From a virus, in IMG/VR virus record IMGVR_UViG_3300046514_000643, positions 1 through 40,665 of that record: a stretch of 40,665 nt of DNA. The stretch is one strand, 5' to 3'. The position numbers and the translations under genes are program-made. Positions 23,683 to 30,611 of this stretch are shown here, in pieces. Within the stretch, counting starts at the first letter, position 1. Each line of letters opens with the position of its first letter. The notes below the pieces were generated by a model. That model saw only the letters and a program-made list of their open reading frames with translations. It was not told the DNA's origin and searched no databases.

Positions 23683-25419
23683 TCAGCTGGCAGCGTCCGT
23701 CCAGCCGCCGGCGGGAACGGCCTTGGTGCCGGCCGCGGACCCGTCCGGTCGGAGCGGCAGCACGATTCGCAGCGACTCCTTGCCCTCGAAGGCCACGCCC
23801 TCGAAGGTCTCGATGAACGTCTGATAGCGGTTCCGCTTGTTCAGCTCGGAATCCCGGACCAGACCCAGGTCCAGCGTGCCGCCGTCGAGGAACAGCCAGT
23901 CGCCCTCGACGAACAGCAAGCTGTCGACGTTGGCGGGGTAGGCCGGGACCACGGCGCCCGCAGTGCTGTCGGCGTACCACTGCTGGGCGATCGAGACGCC
24001 GTTCACGGTGGCGGCGTTCAGGCCGTCCAGGTGCCAGGTGACGTTCACGTTCCGGGTGGAGAACCAGGCCTCGATCTGGGCCTGAGCGATGGCGAACAGC
24101 TCCGCCGGCGAGCCCATCGTCATGCGGCGCGCGAGGTCGGTGCGGAGCAGGTTAACGACCCACTGGGGCATGATCGTCCGCAGGGCCACCGAGTCGTTGA
24201 GACGGTGCCGCGAGCGGTAGTAGGCGATCACCCGGTCGTAGGTGGTGAGCAGGTCGGCCACCGCGGAGATGACACCGCCGAGGCCCTTGAGCACCTTCGA
24301 GCCCGCGTTCAGCTGGGTGAGCAGCTGGTTCTCCGCGAAGCGGGACCACGCGATCTGTGCAGCCTGGGTGGTCGCGCTGACCCACTCGGTGTCGAACCGC
24401 GCGGTCATGTTCGGGAACTCCAGGCACATGTACGTGGAGTAGATCGACGCTTCGAGCACGCCGGGGCAGTCCACCACATAGCACGACTTGTACACGTTGG
24501 TGTCCGGGTCGGCCGGCGGAATCACGATCGCCTGGTCGTTCGCCTGGGTCCAGATGCCCAGCCCGGTCGACATGCTCAGCGCGTCGAAAGGCGCTCGATA
24601 CTGGATGACGCCGCGATCGGTGCGGAACGCGTTCAGCGCGCCCTTCACCGGGCGGTCGGTGACACCCAACACGCGGATGTCGTACTTGACCTCCGGCGGC
24701 AGGCAGAGCCCACCGGCGGCCACGATGGCTTCCGGGTCGGTGGCCGCCGCGATGCGCTTGGTGTTCAGCGACGGGTCGGACCCGAGGACGCGCTCCGCCG
24801 GGTAGGCGAACTCGACGCGGGCAACTTCCTGGCGTCCGCTGCCGCCAGCCGCGTTGATCTTGGTGGCGAAGGCCTCCAGGAAGGTCTCGTCCGTCAGCGG
24901 GGTGCCCGCTTCCATGCCCGGCACGCCGCCGCGAACCACCGTCTTGGTGTTCACGAACTGGGCCGCCGCCGCGGTCGCCTCGGGGGACTTGTCGCCGTTC
25001 AGCTTGCCCAGACCGGCCGACGCGGTGCGCGACTTCGCCGGGGCCTTCTTGGTGGCGGGCTTCGCGTCGTCGTCGGCGGGCTCGCCTTCCTTGGCCAGGT
25101 CGTCGGCGGTCGGCACGGCGCCCTCGTTCTCCGGGGCGTCCGGGCCCGGCACGTTGTCGCGGGACGGGTCGTGCACACCGTCCAGCTCCGCGAGCGCGGC
25201 CTGCTGATCCGCGGCCAGCTGGCGATTCGCCACGATCTGGGCGGACAGCGCCTTGGCGTTGTCGCGAGCCGCGGTCAGTGCGGCCACGTTCTCCGCGCTG
25301 GGAGCGTTGGTGGCCAGCTCCACGCCGTTCGAACGGACAGCCTCCAGGGCGGCCGAAAGGTCCGTTTCGCTGGCGTTCGCAAGATCCGCGAGGATCTCCG
25401 CAATGCGCTTCGGGTCCAC
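23683..25419 (-). CDS. Major capsid protein with fused N-terminal delta domain
   Basis: Major capsid protein of 578 aa, HK97-fold type. Residues 1-150 are helical and charged (LANASETDLSAALEAVRSNG ... VAALTAARDNAKALSAQIV), then an acidic/Lys linker. This is a delta-like assembly domain that acts as internal scaffold and is cut off by the protease during maturation. The core from about 190 includes FAYPAERVLGSDPSL, TGLGIWTQANDQAIVIPP, MTARFDTEWVSATTQAAQ and the C-terminal strand DSLLFVEGDWLFLDGGTLDLG. No separate scaffold gene is seen. The GTG at 25419 has a GGAAGGGG site. Confidence 0.88.
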   Translation of the reverse strand: MDPKRIAEILADLANASETDLSAALEAVRSNGVELATNAPSAENVAALTAARDNAKALSAQIVANRQLAADQQAALAELDGVHDPSRDNVPGPDAPENEGAVPTADDLAKEGEPADDDAKPATKKAPAKSRTASAGLGKLNGDKSPEATAAAAQFVNTKTVVRGGVPGMEAGTPLTDETFLEAFATKINAAGGSGRQEVARVEFAYPAERVLGSDPSLNTKRIAAATDPEAIVAAGGLCLPPEVKYDIRVLGVTDRPVKGALNAFRTDRGVIQYRAPFDALSMSTGLGIWTQANDQAIVIPPADPDTNVYKSCYVVDCPGVLEASIYSTYMCLEFPNMTARFDTEWVSATTQAAQIAWSRFAENQLLTQLNAGSKVLKGLGGVISAVADLLTTYDRVIAYYRSRHRLNDSVALRTIMPQWVVNLLRTDLARRMTMGSPAELFAIAQAQIEAWFSTRNVNVTWHLDGLNAATVNGVSIAQQWYADSTAGAVVPAYPANVDSLLFVEGDWLFLDGGTLDLGLVRDSELNKRNRYQTFIETFEGVAFEGKESLRIVLPLRPDGSAAGTKAVPAGGWTDAAS

Positions 25420-25504
25420 GTTCGGCCCCTTCCATCTCGTCTCGGTGACGGGGGCCGTCCGGTGCTTAGAGCGCCAGCGCGAGGGGCTTGGAGCCGAAAC
25501 GCGC

Positions 25505-25542
25505 AAGTGCCCCGTCTTCGCCGGAGCGTAGACGGGGCACTT
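25505..25542 (-). terminator. Hairpin upstream of major capsid gene
   Basis: A 13-bp perfect stem (AAGTGCCCCGTCT and its complement) with a 12-nt loop lies in the 136-nt gap before the capsid gene. It probably ends the accessory-block transcript, so the capsid gene needs its own promoter in 25420-25504 or read-through; I see no clear promoter box there. Confidence 0.75.
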
Positions 25543-25555
25543 GATCGAACGCGCG

Positions 25556-25804
25556 CTATCTGCGGACGGTGATCCGTGGATTGCGGATGTACTCCGGCGG
25601 CCGGAGCGCGTGCACGGCCGCGCGGATCGTTTCGCGACGCTGAGGCAGCGCGAGGGCGATGAACGCCCAGGGGAGCACGAAGGCCAAAGCGCCAAAGGCG
25701 AGGCAGCCCCAGATCATCACGGCCATCAGCCAGAACGAGGCCTTCAGGATCACGGCCATCAGGCGGTAGAAGGCGTACCCGAAGGCGAGGGCTATGAAGA
25801 TCAT
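25556..25804 (-). CDS. Small membrane protein (82 aa)
   Basis: Hydrophobic protein with two to three membrane segments (IFIALAFGYAFYRLMAVIL, FWLMAVMIWGCLAFGALAF, VLPWAFIALAL) and a basic C-terminal tail (RRETIRAAVHALRPPEY). Function unknown; it could modify the host membrane or act in superinfection exclusion. The ATG at 25804 overlaps the upstream stop by 4 nt. Confidence 0.7.
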   Translation of the reverse strand: MIFIALAFGYAFYRLMAVILKASFWLMAVMIWGCLAFGALAFVLPWAFIALALPQRRETIRAAVHALRPPEYIRNPRITVRR

Positions 25805-26220
25805 CGGGGGTACTCCGAGTTGATCCACTCGAAGGCCGCGCCGCCGGGAAAGACGGAGTTGAAGTCCTCGCGGAACAGCTCCATGAGCGACCCCGGGAGG
25901 TCGTACCGGTTCACCTCGATGGTGGCACCCAGGGAGCCGTCCTTCTTGATGTTGTTCGCGGTGACGAACGCGGGACGGCCCTCGCTCCAGGGCGAGCCGT
26001 TCAAGGAGTGGTACTCCACGGTCAGCGTGCAGGCCTGAACCTCGTTGGGTGACCTGCGCGTCTTCCTGAACGTTTCAGCATCCGCGATCTCGAACAGCGC
26101 GATGACGGTCTCCCGGGTGCTCTCCTTGTGGTCCTTCACCTCGAAGGTCTCCGCGCCGTACGCGGTCTCCGCGGTGTTGACCGTGGTGTAGCGGTGTCCG
26201 GCGATCTTGATGGTGGCCAC
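25801..26220 (-). CDS. Hypothetical protein (139 aa)
   Basis: Beta-rich protein starting VATIKIAGHRYTTVNTAETA with a GHRYTT segment, a central ETFEVKDHKESTRETVI and a C-terminal RYDLPGSLMELFREDF. No family recognised. The GTG at 26220 has a GGAAGG ribosome site at good distance, and the frame upstream of it has no good site. The next gene overlaps its stop by 4 nt. Confidence 0.65.
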   Translation of the reverse strand: MATIKIAGHRYTTVNTAETAYGAETFEVKDHKESTRETVIALFEIADAETFRKTRRSPNEVQACTLTVEYHSLNGSPWSEGRPAFVTANNIKKDGSLGATIEVNRYDLPGSLMELFREDFNSVFPGGAAFEWINSEYPR

Positions 26221-26303
26221 GGCGAGCCGCCTTCCTTGTTTGGTGCGGGCCCCGCCGTCCGGCCTGACGGCATCCTGGCGGCGGGGCGCCCGCGGTGCGA
26301 TAA

Positions 26304-26326
26304 GGGGCCAACCGGTTGGCCGCCCC
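26304..26326 (-). terminator. Conserved hairpin after 26333-26506
   Basis: On the minus strand the sequence CGGGGGCGGCCAACCGGT begins a hairpin centred on the perfect palindrome GGCCAACCGGTTGGCC (26306-26321). The same bases begin the hairpin at 34080. It probably ends the single-gene transcript started at 26545-26574. Confidence 0.65.
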
Positions 26327-26332
26327 CGAAGA

Positions 26333-26506
26333 TCAGTGGGTTCGGGAGGCCAGCTCGACCTTGAGGTCCCGGAGCGCGGCGCGCCCCCGGCCCGCAACGC
26401 GGGAGAACCCGTCCCAGCGCGCCCGCTCCGCGTAGAGGTCAACCCAGTAGATCGCGGTCTCCAGGTGGGAGACAGTGAGGCTGGCGTACTTGGTGGCGGT
26501 CTGCAT
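26333..26506 (-). CDS. Hypothetical small protein (57 aa), cassette gene
   Basis: Short protein (MQTATKYASLTVSHLETA ... YAERARWDGFSRVAGRG) with a helical pattern and basic residues; no family recognised. It sits alone between a palindrome promoter and a conserved hairpin. The CGGAGG ribosome site lies 6 nt before the ATG, so unlike some other palindrome-controlled genes it is not leaderless. Its promoter is nearly the same as that of the gene at 33877. Confidence 0.68.
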   Translation of the reverse strand: MQTATKYASLTVSHLETAIYWVDLYAERARWDGFSRVAGRGRAALRDLKVELASRTH

Positions 26507-26544
26507 GGTGGCCTCCGTGGCGTCCTCGACTTGGTGTTAAAACC

Positions 26545-26574
26545 AATGTATCCCCCCATAATGGGGGGATACAA
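26545..26574 (-). promoter_or_regulatory. Palindrome promoter 3 (cassette at 26333-26506)
   Basis: Minus-strand -35 TTGTAT (26574-26569), palindrome CCCCCCATTATGGGGGG (26568-26552), -10 TACATT (26550-26545). With flanks GTAT/ATAC the palindrome is perfect over 25 bp. From palindrome to TTGG beyond the -10 it is identical to the site at 33808. Confidence 0.8.
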
Positions 26575-26580
26575 GGAGTC

Positions 26581-26820
26581 TCACCCGGTTGGGGGAGTCG
26601 GCGGGTCGGATCGACCCTGGCCGGCCAGCGGGATGACCTCCCACTGGCCGTGCCCCTTCCAGCCGCGCGACCGCCGGAGCGCCTGCATCTCCGCCGTCTC
26701 CTGGTTCTTGTAGACGTTCCACCAGTGCCACGGGCCCGGCGTGACTGCGCGAAACTCGTCGGGACACCAGGCGTGCGCCAGGGAGACGGTGCCGTGGCCG
26801 TTGCCCTCGGAGCCCGCCAT
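26581..26820 (-). CDS. Hypothetical protein (79 aa)
   Basis: Small protein with tryptophan-rich TPGPWHWWNVYKNQETAEM near the centre and a Pro-rich tail. No family recognised. The ATG at 26820 overlaps the upstream stop by one base (TGATG). It is the last gene of the accessory operon read from 33353 and ends just before palindrome promoter 3. Confidence 0.62.
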   Translation of the reverse strand: MAGSEGNGHGTVSLAHAWCPDEFRAVTPGPWHWWNVYKNQETAEMQALRRSRGWKGHGQWEVIPLAGQGRSDPPTPPTG

Positions 26821-27101
26821 CAGCTCGTCTTCGCGGCGTGGCTGAAGGCCTCTTCGATCGGGCCCCAGTCCGTGATGACCAGATAGCCGGACTGGTCGAC
26901 GTGGCCGATGCCGAGACGCTTCAGGGAAAGAACCAACCCGCGGTAAGCCGACCTCATCGTGCGACCCGAGCTAAACCGGTCGCGCATCGCGCTACGGATC
27001 ATGGTCACCGGGATGCCCGTGTGGTCCACCGACTCGTCGTCGCGAAGCTGCATCAGGATCCGAACGGACGGCCACCACAGCTTTACGTTCTCGCTGGCCA
27101 T
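26820..27101 (-). CDS. Hypothetical protein (93 aa), possible DNA binding
   Basis: Protein with GIPVTMIRSAMRDRFSSG and RGLVLSLKRLGIGHVDQSGY, a spacing that resembles helix-turn-helix plus wing. It may bind DNA, but I do not recognise a family. Start ATG at 27101 overlaps the MazG-like gene stop by one base (TGATG); the stop overlaps the next start the same way. Confidence 0.65.
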   Translation of the reverse strand: MASENVKLWWPSVRILMQLRDDESVDHTGIPVTMIRSAMRDRFSSGRTMRSAYRGLVLSLKRLGIGHVDQSGYLVITDWGPIEEAFSHAAKTS

Positions 27102-27529
27102 CAGAACTTCTTCCCACCGTCGGCGAGCCGGGCCTCGTCGGTGTGGTCGCGCCGATAGGCGTTGTAGACCATCTTCTCTTCGAAGGCACCCTGAAGATCA
27201 AGGCCGAATCCGCCGGCGTAGTCGAACACGCGGATCAGGAGGTCCACCAGCTCAACCTCCTCCGCCGACCGATGCGGAAGGTGGGCGTCCGGCAGGCCCT
27301 TTCGGATGCCCTCCAGTGCCTCCGACAGCTCGGAGTGCATGAGCGCGATCAGCTCCGCCTTGTTGCGCTCGATCGGCTCGCCGGTCGCAGGGTCCCGCCA
27401 CCAGCGCAGGTTCACGCCGTGTGCCGTCGTGGCGAAGGCGTTGAGCCCGAAGCTGGTCCGCTCCGCGACGACCTCGACGCCGTCCAGCCCGGACCCGTCG
27501 GCGGGGTTGACCCGCGGGTAGTGCGTCAC
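27101..27529 (-). CDS. MazG-like nucleotide pyrophosphohydrolase
   Basis: Protein of 142 aa with MazG-type helices: ELIALMHSELSEALEGIRKG, with Glu67 and Glu70, and EEVELVDLLIRVFDYAGGFG, with Glu93 and Asp96. These ExxE and ExxD pairs bind magnesium and cut nucleoside triphosphates or alarmones to monophosphates. In phage infection MazG-like enzymes may lower ppGpp or remove unusual nucleotides. The closing segment KMVYNAYRRDHT is typical of phage MazG-like proteins. The GTG at 27529 overlaps the previous stop by 4 nt. Confidence 0.8.
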   Translation of the reverse strand: MTHYPRVNPADGSGLDGVEVVAERTSFGLNAFATTAHGVNLRWWRDPATGEPIERNKAELIALMHSELSEALEGIRKGLPDAHLPHRSAEEVELVDLLIRVFDYAGGFGLDLQGAFEEKMVYNAYRRDHTDEARLADGGKKF

Positions 27530-27738
27530 TTGACCACCTCCGCCTTGCGCTCCTCGATCCGCTTGGCGGCGATCTCTTCGAGCCGGCGCGCCCAGGTGAT
27601 GATCTGCTCCAGCTCGCCGATGTCCAGGCTCACCACGGCGGCCTGCTCCATGACCGCGTCGCCTTCGCTGACGGCCTGGAGCCCCCCAAGCGCGTTGGCC
27701 GTCAGCCAGTCGAATCCCAGGTACGGGTATCCCGCCAT
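27526..27738 (-). CDS. Small helical protein, paralog A (70 aa)
   Basis: Protein ending in a long charged helix (LEQIITWARRLEEIAAKRI). The pattern of an Ala/Gly-rich N-terminal part, an EGDAVMEQAAVVSLDIGELE stretch and a final helix is shared with the next two genes upstream, which suggests tandem duplication and divergence. No function known. Both ends overlap neighbours. Confidence 0.6.
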   Translation of the reverse strand: MAGYPYLGFDWLTANALGGLQAVSEGDAVMEQAAVVSLDIGELEQIITWARRLEEIAAKRIEERKAEVVK

Positions 27739-27962
27739 CAGCTCCCACCACCCATCGGGACCCAGTCGCTGGGCCGGGTCCGCACGCCGATGTCGCAGGT
27801 TTCGGCCAGGAACTGAGCGGCCTCCGAAAGCTCTTCCAGCTCGGGAACGCTCAGCTTGTGCAGCACGTCCGAAAAGGCCAAGCCGTTGCCCTCGACAACC
27901 GCGGTCAGGGCTTCGCCCGCGTGCTCGATCACGGGCCCGGAAGCCGGGTTCGGGTATCCCAC
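27738..27962 (-). CDS. Small helical protein, paralog B (74 aa)
   Basis: Protein with GEALTAVVEGNGLAFSDVL, a central VPELEELSEAAQFLAETCD and the tail DWVPMGGGS. The middle resembles paralogs A and C; the tail closely matches the tail WIPLGGGR of the gene at 28143. GTG at 27962 follows the upstream stop by one base (TGACGTG). Confidence 0.6.
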   Translation of the reverse strand: MGYPNPASGPVIEHAGEALTAVVEGNGLAFSDVLHKLSVPELEELSEAAQFLAETCDIGVRTRPSDWVPMGGGS

Positions 27963-27963
27963 G

Positions 27964-28143
27964 TCAACGCTCCTTTGCCAGCTCGCGGAGCCGGTCCGCG
28001 AGGTCTTCCAGGGTCAATGCGACGCCGGACAGCTCGCTTGCCGTCCATCCGTCGAAAAGCTCCGCGGCGCGGCCCAGGCTTCCATCGTGTGCGGCCGTGA
28101 CCGCGAGCCCGAACGTCGTCGCGAGCTGTCCGAGTTCGGCCAT
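27964..28143 (-). CDS. Small helical protein, paralog C (59 aa)
   Basis: Protein with LATTFGLAVTAAHDGSLG and a helix ASELSGVALTLEDLADRL. Third member of the small tandem family described for its neighbours. The ATG at 28143 overlaps the upstream stop by one base (TGATG); an upstream ATG at 28170 is less likely because it lies inside the preceding gene. Confidence 0.58.
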   Translation of the reverse strand: MAELGQLATTFGLAVTAAHDGSLGRAAELFDGWTASELSGVALTLEDLADRLRELAKER

Positions 28144-28313
28144 CAGCGGCCACCGCCCAGCGGAATCCACGAGCTGTCGATCTCGGTCAGCTCCGTCTCG
28201 GCACCGTCGAGCGGGCGCCAGACGTACAGGCCCGGGTCGCCGCCGCCGTCGTGGTCCATCGTGTAGGCCAGCTCGGTCCGGTCGGGACTGATGAACACCC
28301 CGGTGATCTCCAC
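28143..28313 (-). CDS. Hypothetical small protein (56 aa)
   Basis: Beta-rich short protein (VEITGVFISPDRTELAYTM ... YVWRPLDGAETELTEID), ending in WIPLGGGR. It reads like part of a beta propeller or a small sandwich, with no family recognised. GTG start at 28313 follows the upstream stop by one base (TGACGTG). Confidence 0.58.
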   Translation of the reverse strand: MEITGVFISPDRTELAYTMDHDGGGDPGLYVWRPLDGAETELTEIDSSWIPLGGGR

Positions 28314-28314
28314 G

Positions 28315-28557
28315 TCAGCCCTCCTTCACGATCATGACGGCCTCGTCGGGGGTGAGCGTCCAGGCGAAGCTCGGTTCCGACGCGCCGACGATGTAGACCA
28401 GGCCGCCTTCGGATGCCACCTCCAGAACGTGCTCTCCGATGTGCGCGTTGGCCATCGCGAACGGCTGGAAGGCGCCCGCCGCAAGCTGGTCACCCTGGCG
28501 AACTTCGTCAGCGCGGACTTCCTCTACCCGCGGGTTGATCTTTCCGAGCAACTTCAC
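28315..28557 (-). CDS. Hypothetical protein (80 aa)
   Basis: Protein starting MKLLGKINPRVEEVRADEVR, then beta-rich (AHIGEHVLEVASEGGLVYIV, FAWTLTPDEAVMIV). No family recognised. GTG start overlaps the upstream stop by 4 nt. Confidence 0.6.
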   Translation of the reverse strand: MKLLGKINPRVEEVRADEVRQGDQLAAGAFQPFAMANAHIGEHVLEVASEGGLVYIVGASEPSFAWTLTPDEAVMIVKEG

Positions 28558-28724
28558 GATCGGCTCTCCTTTGCGAGCGCGCGGACATTCAGGCGGTCGG
28601 CCATCTCCTGGGCCATGTCGCGGTGCTCCGGGCGGAACATCGCAGCGATGAACGTCATCGGCTGGTTGACGACCATGAACCAGCCGTCCCCGCCCTGCAC
28701 GGGGATCACCTCGAATCGATCCAT
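28554..28724 (-). CDS. Hypothetical small protein (56 aa)
   Basis: Short protein (MDRFEVIPVQGGDGWFMVV ... RPEHRDMAQEMADRLNVRA), a strand part followed by a helix. No family recognised. ATG at 28724 follows the methyltransferase stop by 21 nt with a GAGAGGAG ribosome site; the stop overlaps the next start by 4 nt. Confidence 0.62.
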   Translation of the reverse strand: MDRFEVIPVQGGDGWFMVVNQPMTFIAAMFRPEHRDMAQEMADRLNVRALAKESRS

Positions 28725-28745
28725 GTCACTCCTCTCGGTTGTGGC

Positions 28746-29504
28746 TCACGCGACCGCGCGGGCCAAGTTCAGGTGGGCGATCAGCTGCTCGCCGACGTAC
28801 CGGGCGTACCGCGGCGGAATGGACTCGTTCATGCCCTTCTGGGTCATCCAGTCGATCCCGAGCAGCGCCTTGGCCTCTTCGTTGCTGGCCTTGTTCCCGT
28901 GGCCGTCACGCGAGCCGTCCGAACGACGCTTCTCGCGGTAGGCGCCCCCCCCGTGGACGTTGATCGTGGCGCGCCACTCGACGCCGGTGCGCTTGCGGCA
29001 CGAGTCGTCGACGAGCGGCTCCAGCTCGAAGCCGCCGCCGGACTCGAACAGCCGGTGTCGCTTGAGCAGGAGCCCGTCCACGATCGGCGCCGGGTCGAAC
29101 ATCGAACCGCACAGCATGATCGGGTCGATCAGCTCAGCCTCGGGGTTGTCCGGGCGCGCCTCGACGTTTTCGATCACGTACGGCAGGCCGGACGCGAGCA
29201 GCTTCCGGCGGAACGGCGGCACCAGCTCGGGGTAGTCGCGGCGGGTGCGCTTCTGGAGCGGGGAGCGGGATTGGCACGGCGGCGAGCCGACGACGGCCCA
29301 GGGTTTGTAGGCCTCGATCAGCGCCTCGAAGTCGTCGAGCGCGTCGGCCTGGACGAACTCGAACGGGAAGAGCGGCTGAGGGTCCTTGTCCACGCCGACG
29401 ACACAGAACCCGGCCTGGTCGTAGCCGTAGCTGGAGCCGCCCTGGCAGCTGAAGAAGTCGATCAGCACGGGGCGTCCGCATCGGACACAGAATGATCCGG
29501 GCAC
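28746..29504 (-). CDS. C5-cytosine DNA methyltransferase
   Basis: Protein of 252 aa that probably methylates cytosine in phage DNA using SAM. Motifs in order: FFSCQGGSSYGYDQAGF (17-33, SAM loop), VVGVDKDP (35-42), SPPCQS with catalytic Cys77, VIENVE (110-115), KRHRLF (148-153) and a C-terminal PPRYARYVGEQL that fits motif X. It is shorter than classic enzymes, with a small target-recognition part. No cognate restriction enzyme is seen, so protection from host restriction is likely. The N-terminus has a CVRCG pair that may bind zinc. GTG at 29504 has a GAAGG site. Confidence 0.85.
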   Translation of the reverse strand: MPGSFCVRCGRPVLIDFFSCQGGSSYGYDQAGFCVVGVDKDPQPLFPFEFVQADALDDFEALIEAYKPWAVVGSPPCQSRSPLQKRTRRDYPELVPPFRRKLLASGLPYVIENVEARPDNPEAELIDPIMLCGSMFDPAPIVDGLLLKRHRLFESGGGFELEPLVDDSCRKRTGVEWRATINVHGGGAYREKRRSDGSRDGHGNKASNEEAKALLGIDWMTQKGMNESIPPRYARYVGEQLIAHLNLARAVA

Positions 29505-29530
29505 GCGATCACCTTCGGGTAGGAGTGCGG

Positions 29531-29560
29531 CGGGGCGCGGCCGGTGATGGCCGCGCCCCG
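29531..29560 (-). terminator. Hairpin between methyltransferase and next gene
   Basis: A 12-bp perfect stem (CGGGGCGCGGCC and its complement) with a 6-nt loop lies right after the stop of the gene at 29566. It would end that single-gene transcript. No U-run is seen. Confidence 0.7.
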
Positions 29561-29565
29561 GTGGG

Positions 29566-29970
29566 TCAGAGGATCACGGAGGCGATCAGGGAGCTGGTCG
29601 CGGCCTCGACCCGGCGGAGCGACATCTCCGCGCGCAGGGCCCACACGGCGGCGGAAACCTTGTCGCTCGCGCTGCCGGACTTCGGCCAGCTGTCTTCCAT
29701 CCGCTGGAGGCGCTCGAAGGGCTCGTCCGCGAACAGCTTGGCGGCCTCGATACCCGGCGTCGGCAGGCCGTAGGCCAGCGCGTGCTGCCACTCGCCCCGG
29801 CGGCCCAGCTCGCACGTCACCTGAGCGGCGCTGGCCAGGTCCATGTCCTCGTGGGCGACGTACTGGGCAGCGGCCTTGCGAAGCTCGATCAGCGTCGAGT
29901 TCTGGAGGTTCTCCGCCATGTCGGTCCGGTGCTGGACCTCTTCGCGGGTGAGGGGCTGGATCATCTGCAT
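29566..29970 (-). CDS. Hypothetical protein (134 aa), own promoter
   Basis: Alpha-helical acidic protein (PLTREEVQHRTDMAENLQNS, then ELRKAAAQYVAHEDMDLAS). No family recognised. It is a single-gene unit: palindrome promoter 30000-30029 upstream and a hairpin downstream. The ATG at 29970 has a GAGG site. Confidence 0.65.
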   Translation of the reverse strand: MQMIQPLTREEVQHRTDMAENLQNSTLIELRKAAAQYVAHEDMDLASAAQVTCELGRRGEWQHALAYGLPTPGIEAAKLFADEPFERLQRMEDSWPKSGSASDKVSAAVWALRAEMSLRRVEAATSSLIASVIL

Positions 29971-29999
29971 GGTGAGCCTCTTTCGATCGGTGTCATGCC

Positions 30000-30029
30000 A
30001 ATCTATCCCCCCAAGATGGGGGGAGTCAA
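30000..30029 (-). promoter_or_regulatory. Palindrome promoter 4
   Basis: Minus-strand -35 TTGACT (30029-30024), palindrome CCCCCCATCTTGGGGGG (30023-30007), -10 TAGATT (30005-30000). It drives 29566-29970. The gene has a normal leader with a ribosome site. Confidence 0.8.
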
Positions 30030-30031
30030 GC

Positions 30032-30391
30032 TCACACTCCGGCGGACTCGTTCAGGGCGTCGCGGGCGATGACCGACACGCCGCGGTGCAGCCGCTTCAG
30101 AGCGAAGGTCAGCGCGGTGATCAACCCGGAGACGTAGTCCTCGGAGATCTCGCTGCCGCCGACGGCGCCGTGGTCGTTGATCCGGTACTCCATGCCGCTC
30201 CGGCGGACCCCCGCGTACCAGAGCGCCACGCCGTCCGTGCGGCTCGCGGAGAGGCTGAACCCCCAGCCGGTGCGCTGGACCTCCAGGAAGGTGTTGCCCT
30301 CCCAGCCGTAGTGATGCCAGGTGCCGACCGCCATCCGGCTGATGATGATGGGCAGGTCGCGCTCTGCCGGCCGGTCGAATTCGAAGTTCAT
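30032..30391 (-). CDS. Hypothetical protein (119 aa), leaderless
   Basis: Mixed alpha/beta protein (LPIIISRMAVGTWHHYGWEG ... MEYRINDHGAVGGSEI). No family recognised. It is controlled by palindrome promoter 5; the ATG at 30391 lies 7 nt after the -10 box with no ribosome site, so the mRNA should be leaderless. It is probably transcribed alone or with read-through into the next unit. Confidence 0.66.
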   Translation of the reverse strand: MNFEFDRPAERDLPIIISRMAVGTWHHYGWEGNTFLEVQRTGWGFSLSASRTDGVALWYAGVRRSGMEYRINDHGAVGGSEISEDYVSGLITALTFALKRLHRGVSVIARDALNESAGV

Positions 30392-30398
30392 AGGGCCG

Positions 30399-30427
30399 AT
30401 CTTACCCCCCATCTTGGGGGGAGACAA
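30399..30427 (-). promoter_or_regulatory. Palindrome promoter 5
   Basis: Minus-strand -35 TTGTCT (30427-30422), palindrome CCCCCCAAGATGGGGGG (30421-30405), -10 TAAGAT (30404-30399). The start codon of 30032-30391 begins 7 nt after the -10. Confidence 0.8.
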
Positions 30428-30430
30428 GAG

Positions 30431-30463
30431 AAAACCCGCCGTGTGCTCGCACGACGGGCTTTT
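30431..30463. terminator. Bidirectional hairpin with U-runs
   Basis: A 9-bp stem (CCCGCCGTG with CACGACGGG, one wobble pair) flanked by A4 and T4 runs works as a terminator on both strands. It ends the operon 33353-30483 and directly precedes palindrome promoter 5. Confidence 0.85.
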
Positions 30464-30482
30464 CTTTGCGCTTCTGCGGAAG

Positions 30483-30611
30483 CTACCGCTGATGCGGTCC
30501 ACTCAGGATAGCCGCGCCACCCTCGTTCTCCCACGCCGACACGGCGTCGAGGTGCTGCTCCATCGCGAGGAACACGCGGTCCGCGAGGTCGACCGGCGGA
30601 TCGTCGATCAC
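30483..30611 (-). CDS. Hypothetical small protein (42 aa)
   Basis: Short acidic helical protein (VIDDPPVDLADRVFLAMEQH). No family recognised. Support is the 4-nt GTGA overlap with the peptidase stop and the terminator placed 20 nt after its own stop. Confidence 0.5.
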   Translation of the reverse strand: MIDDPPVDLADRVFLAMEQHLDAVSAWENEGGAAILSGPHQR

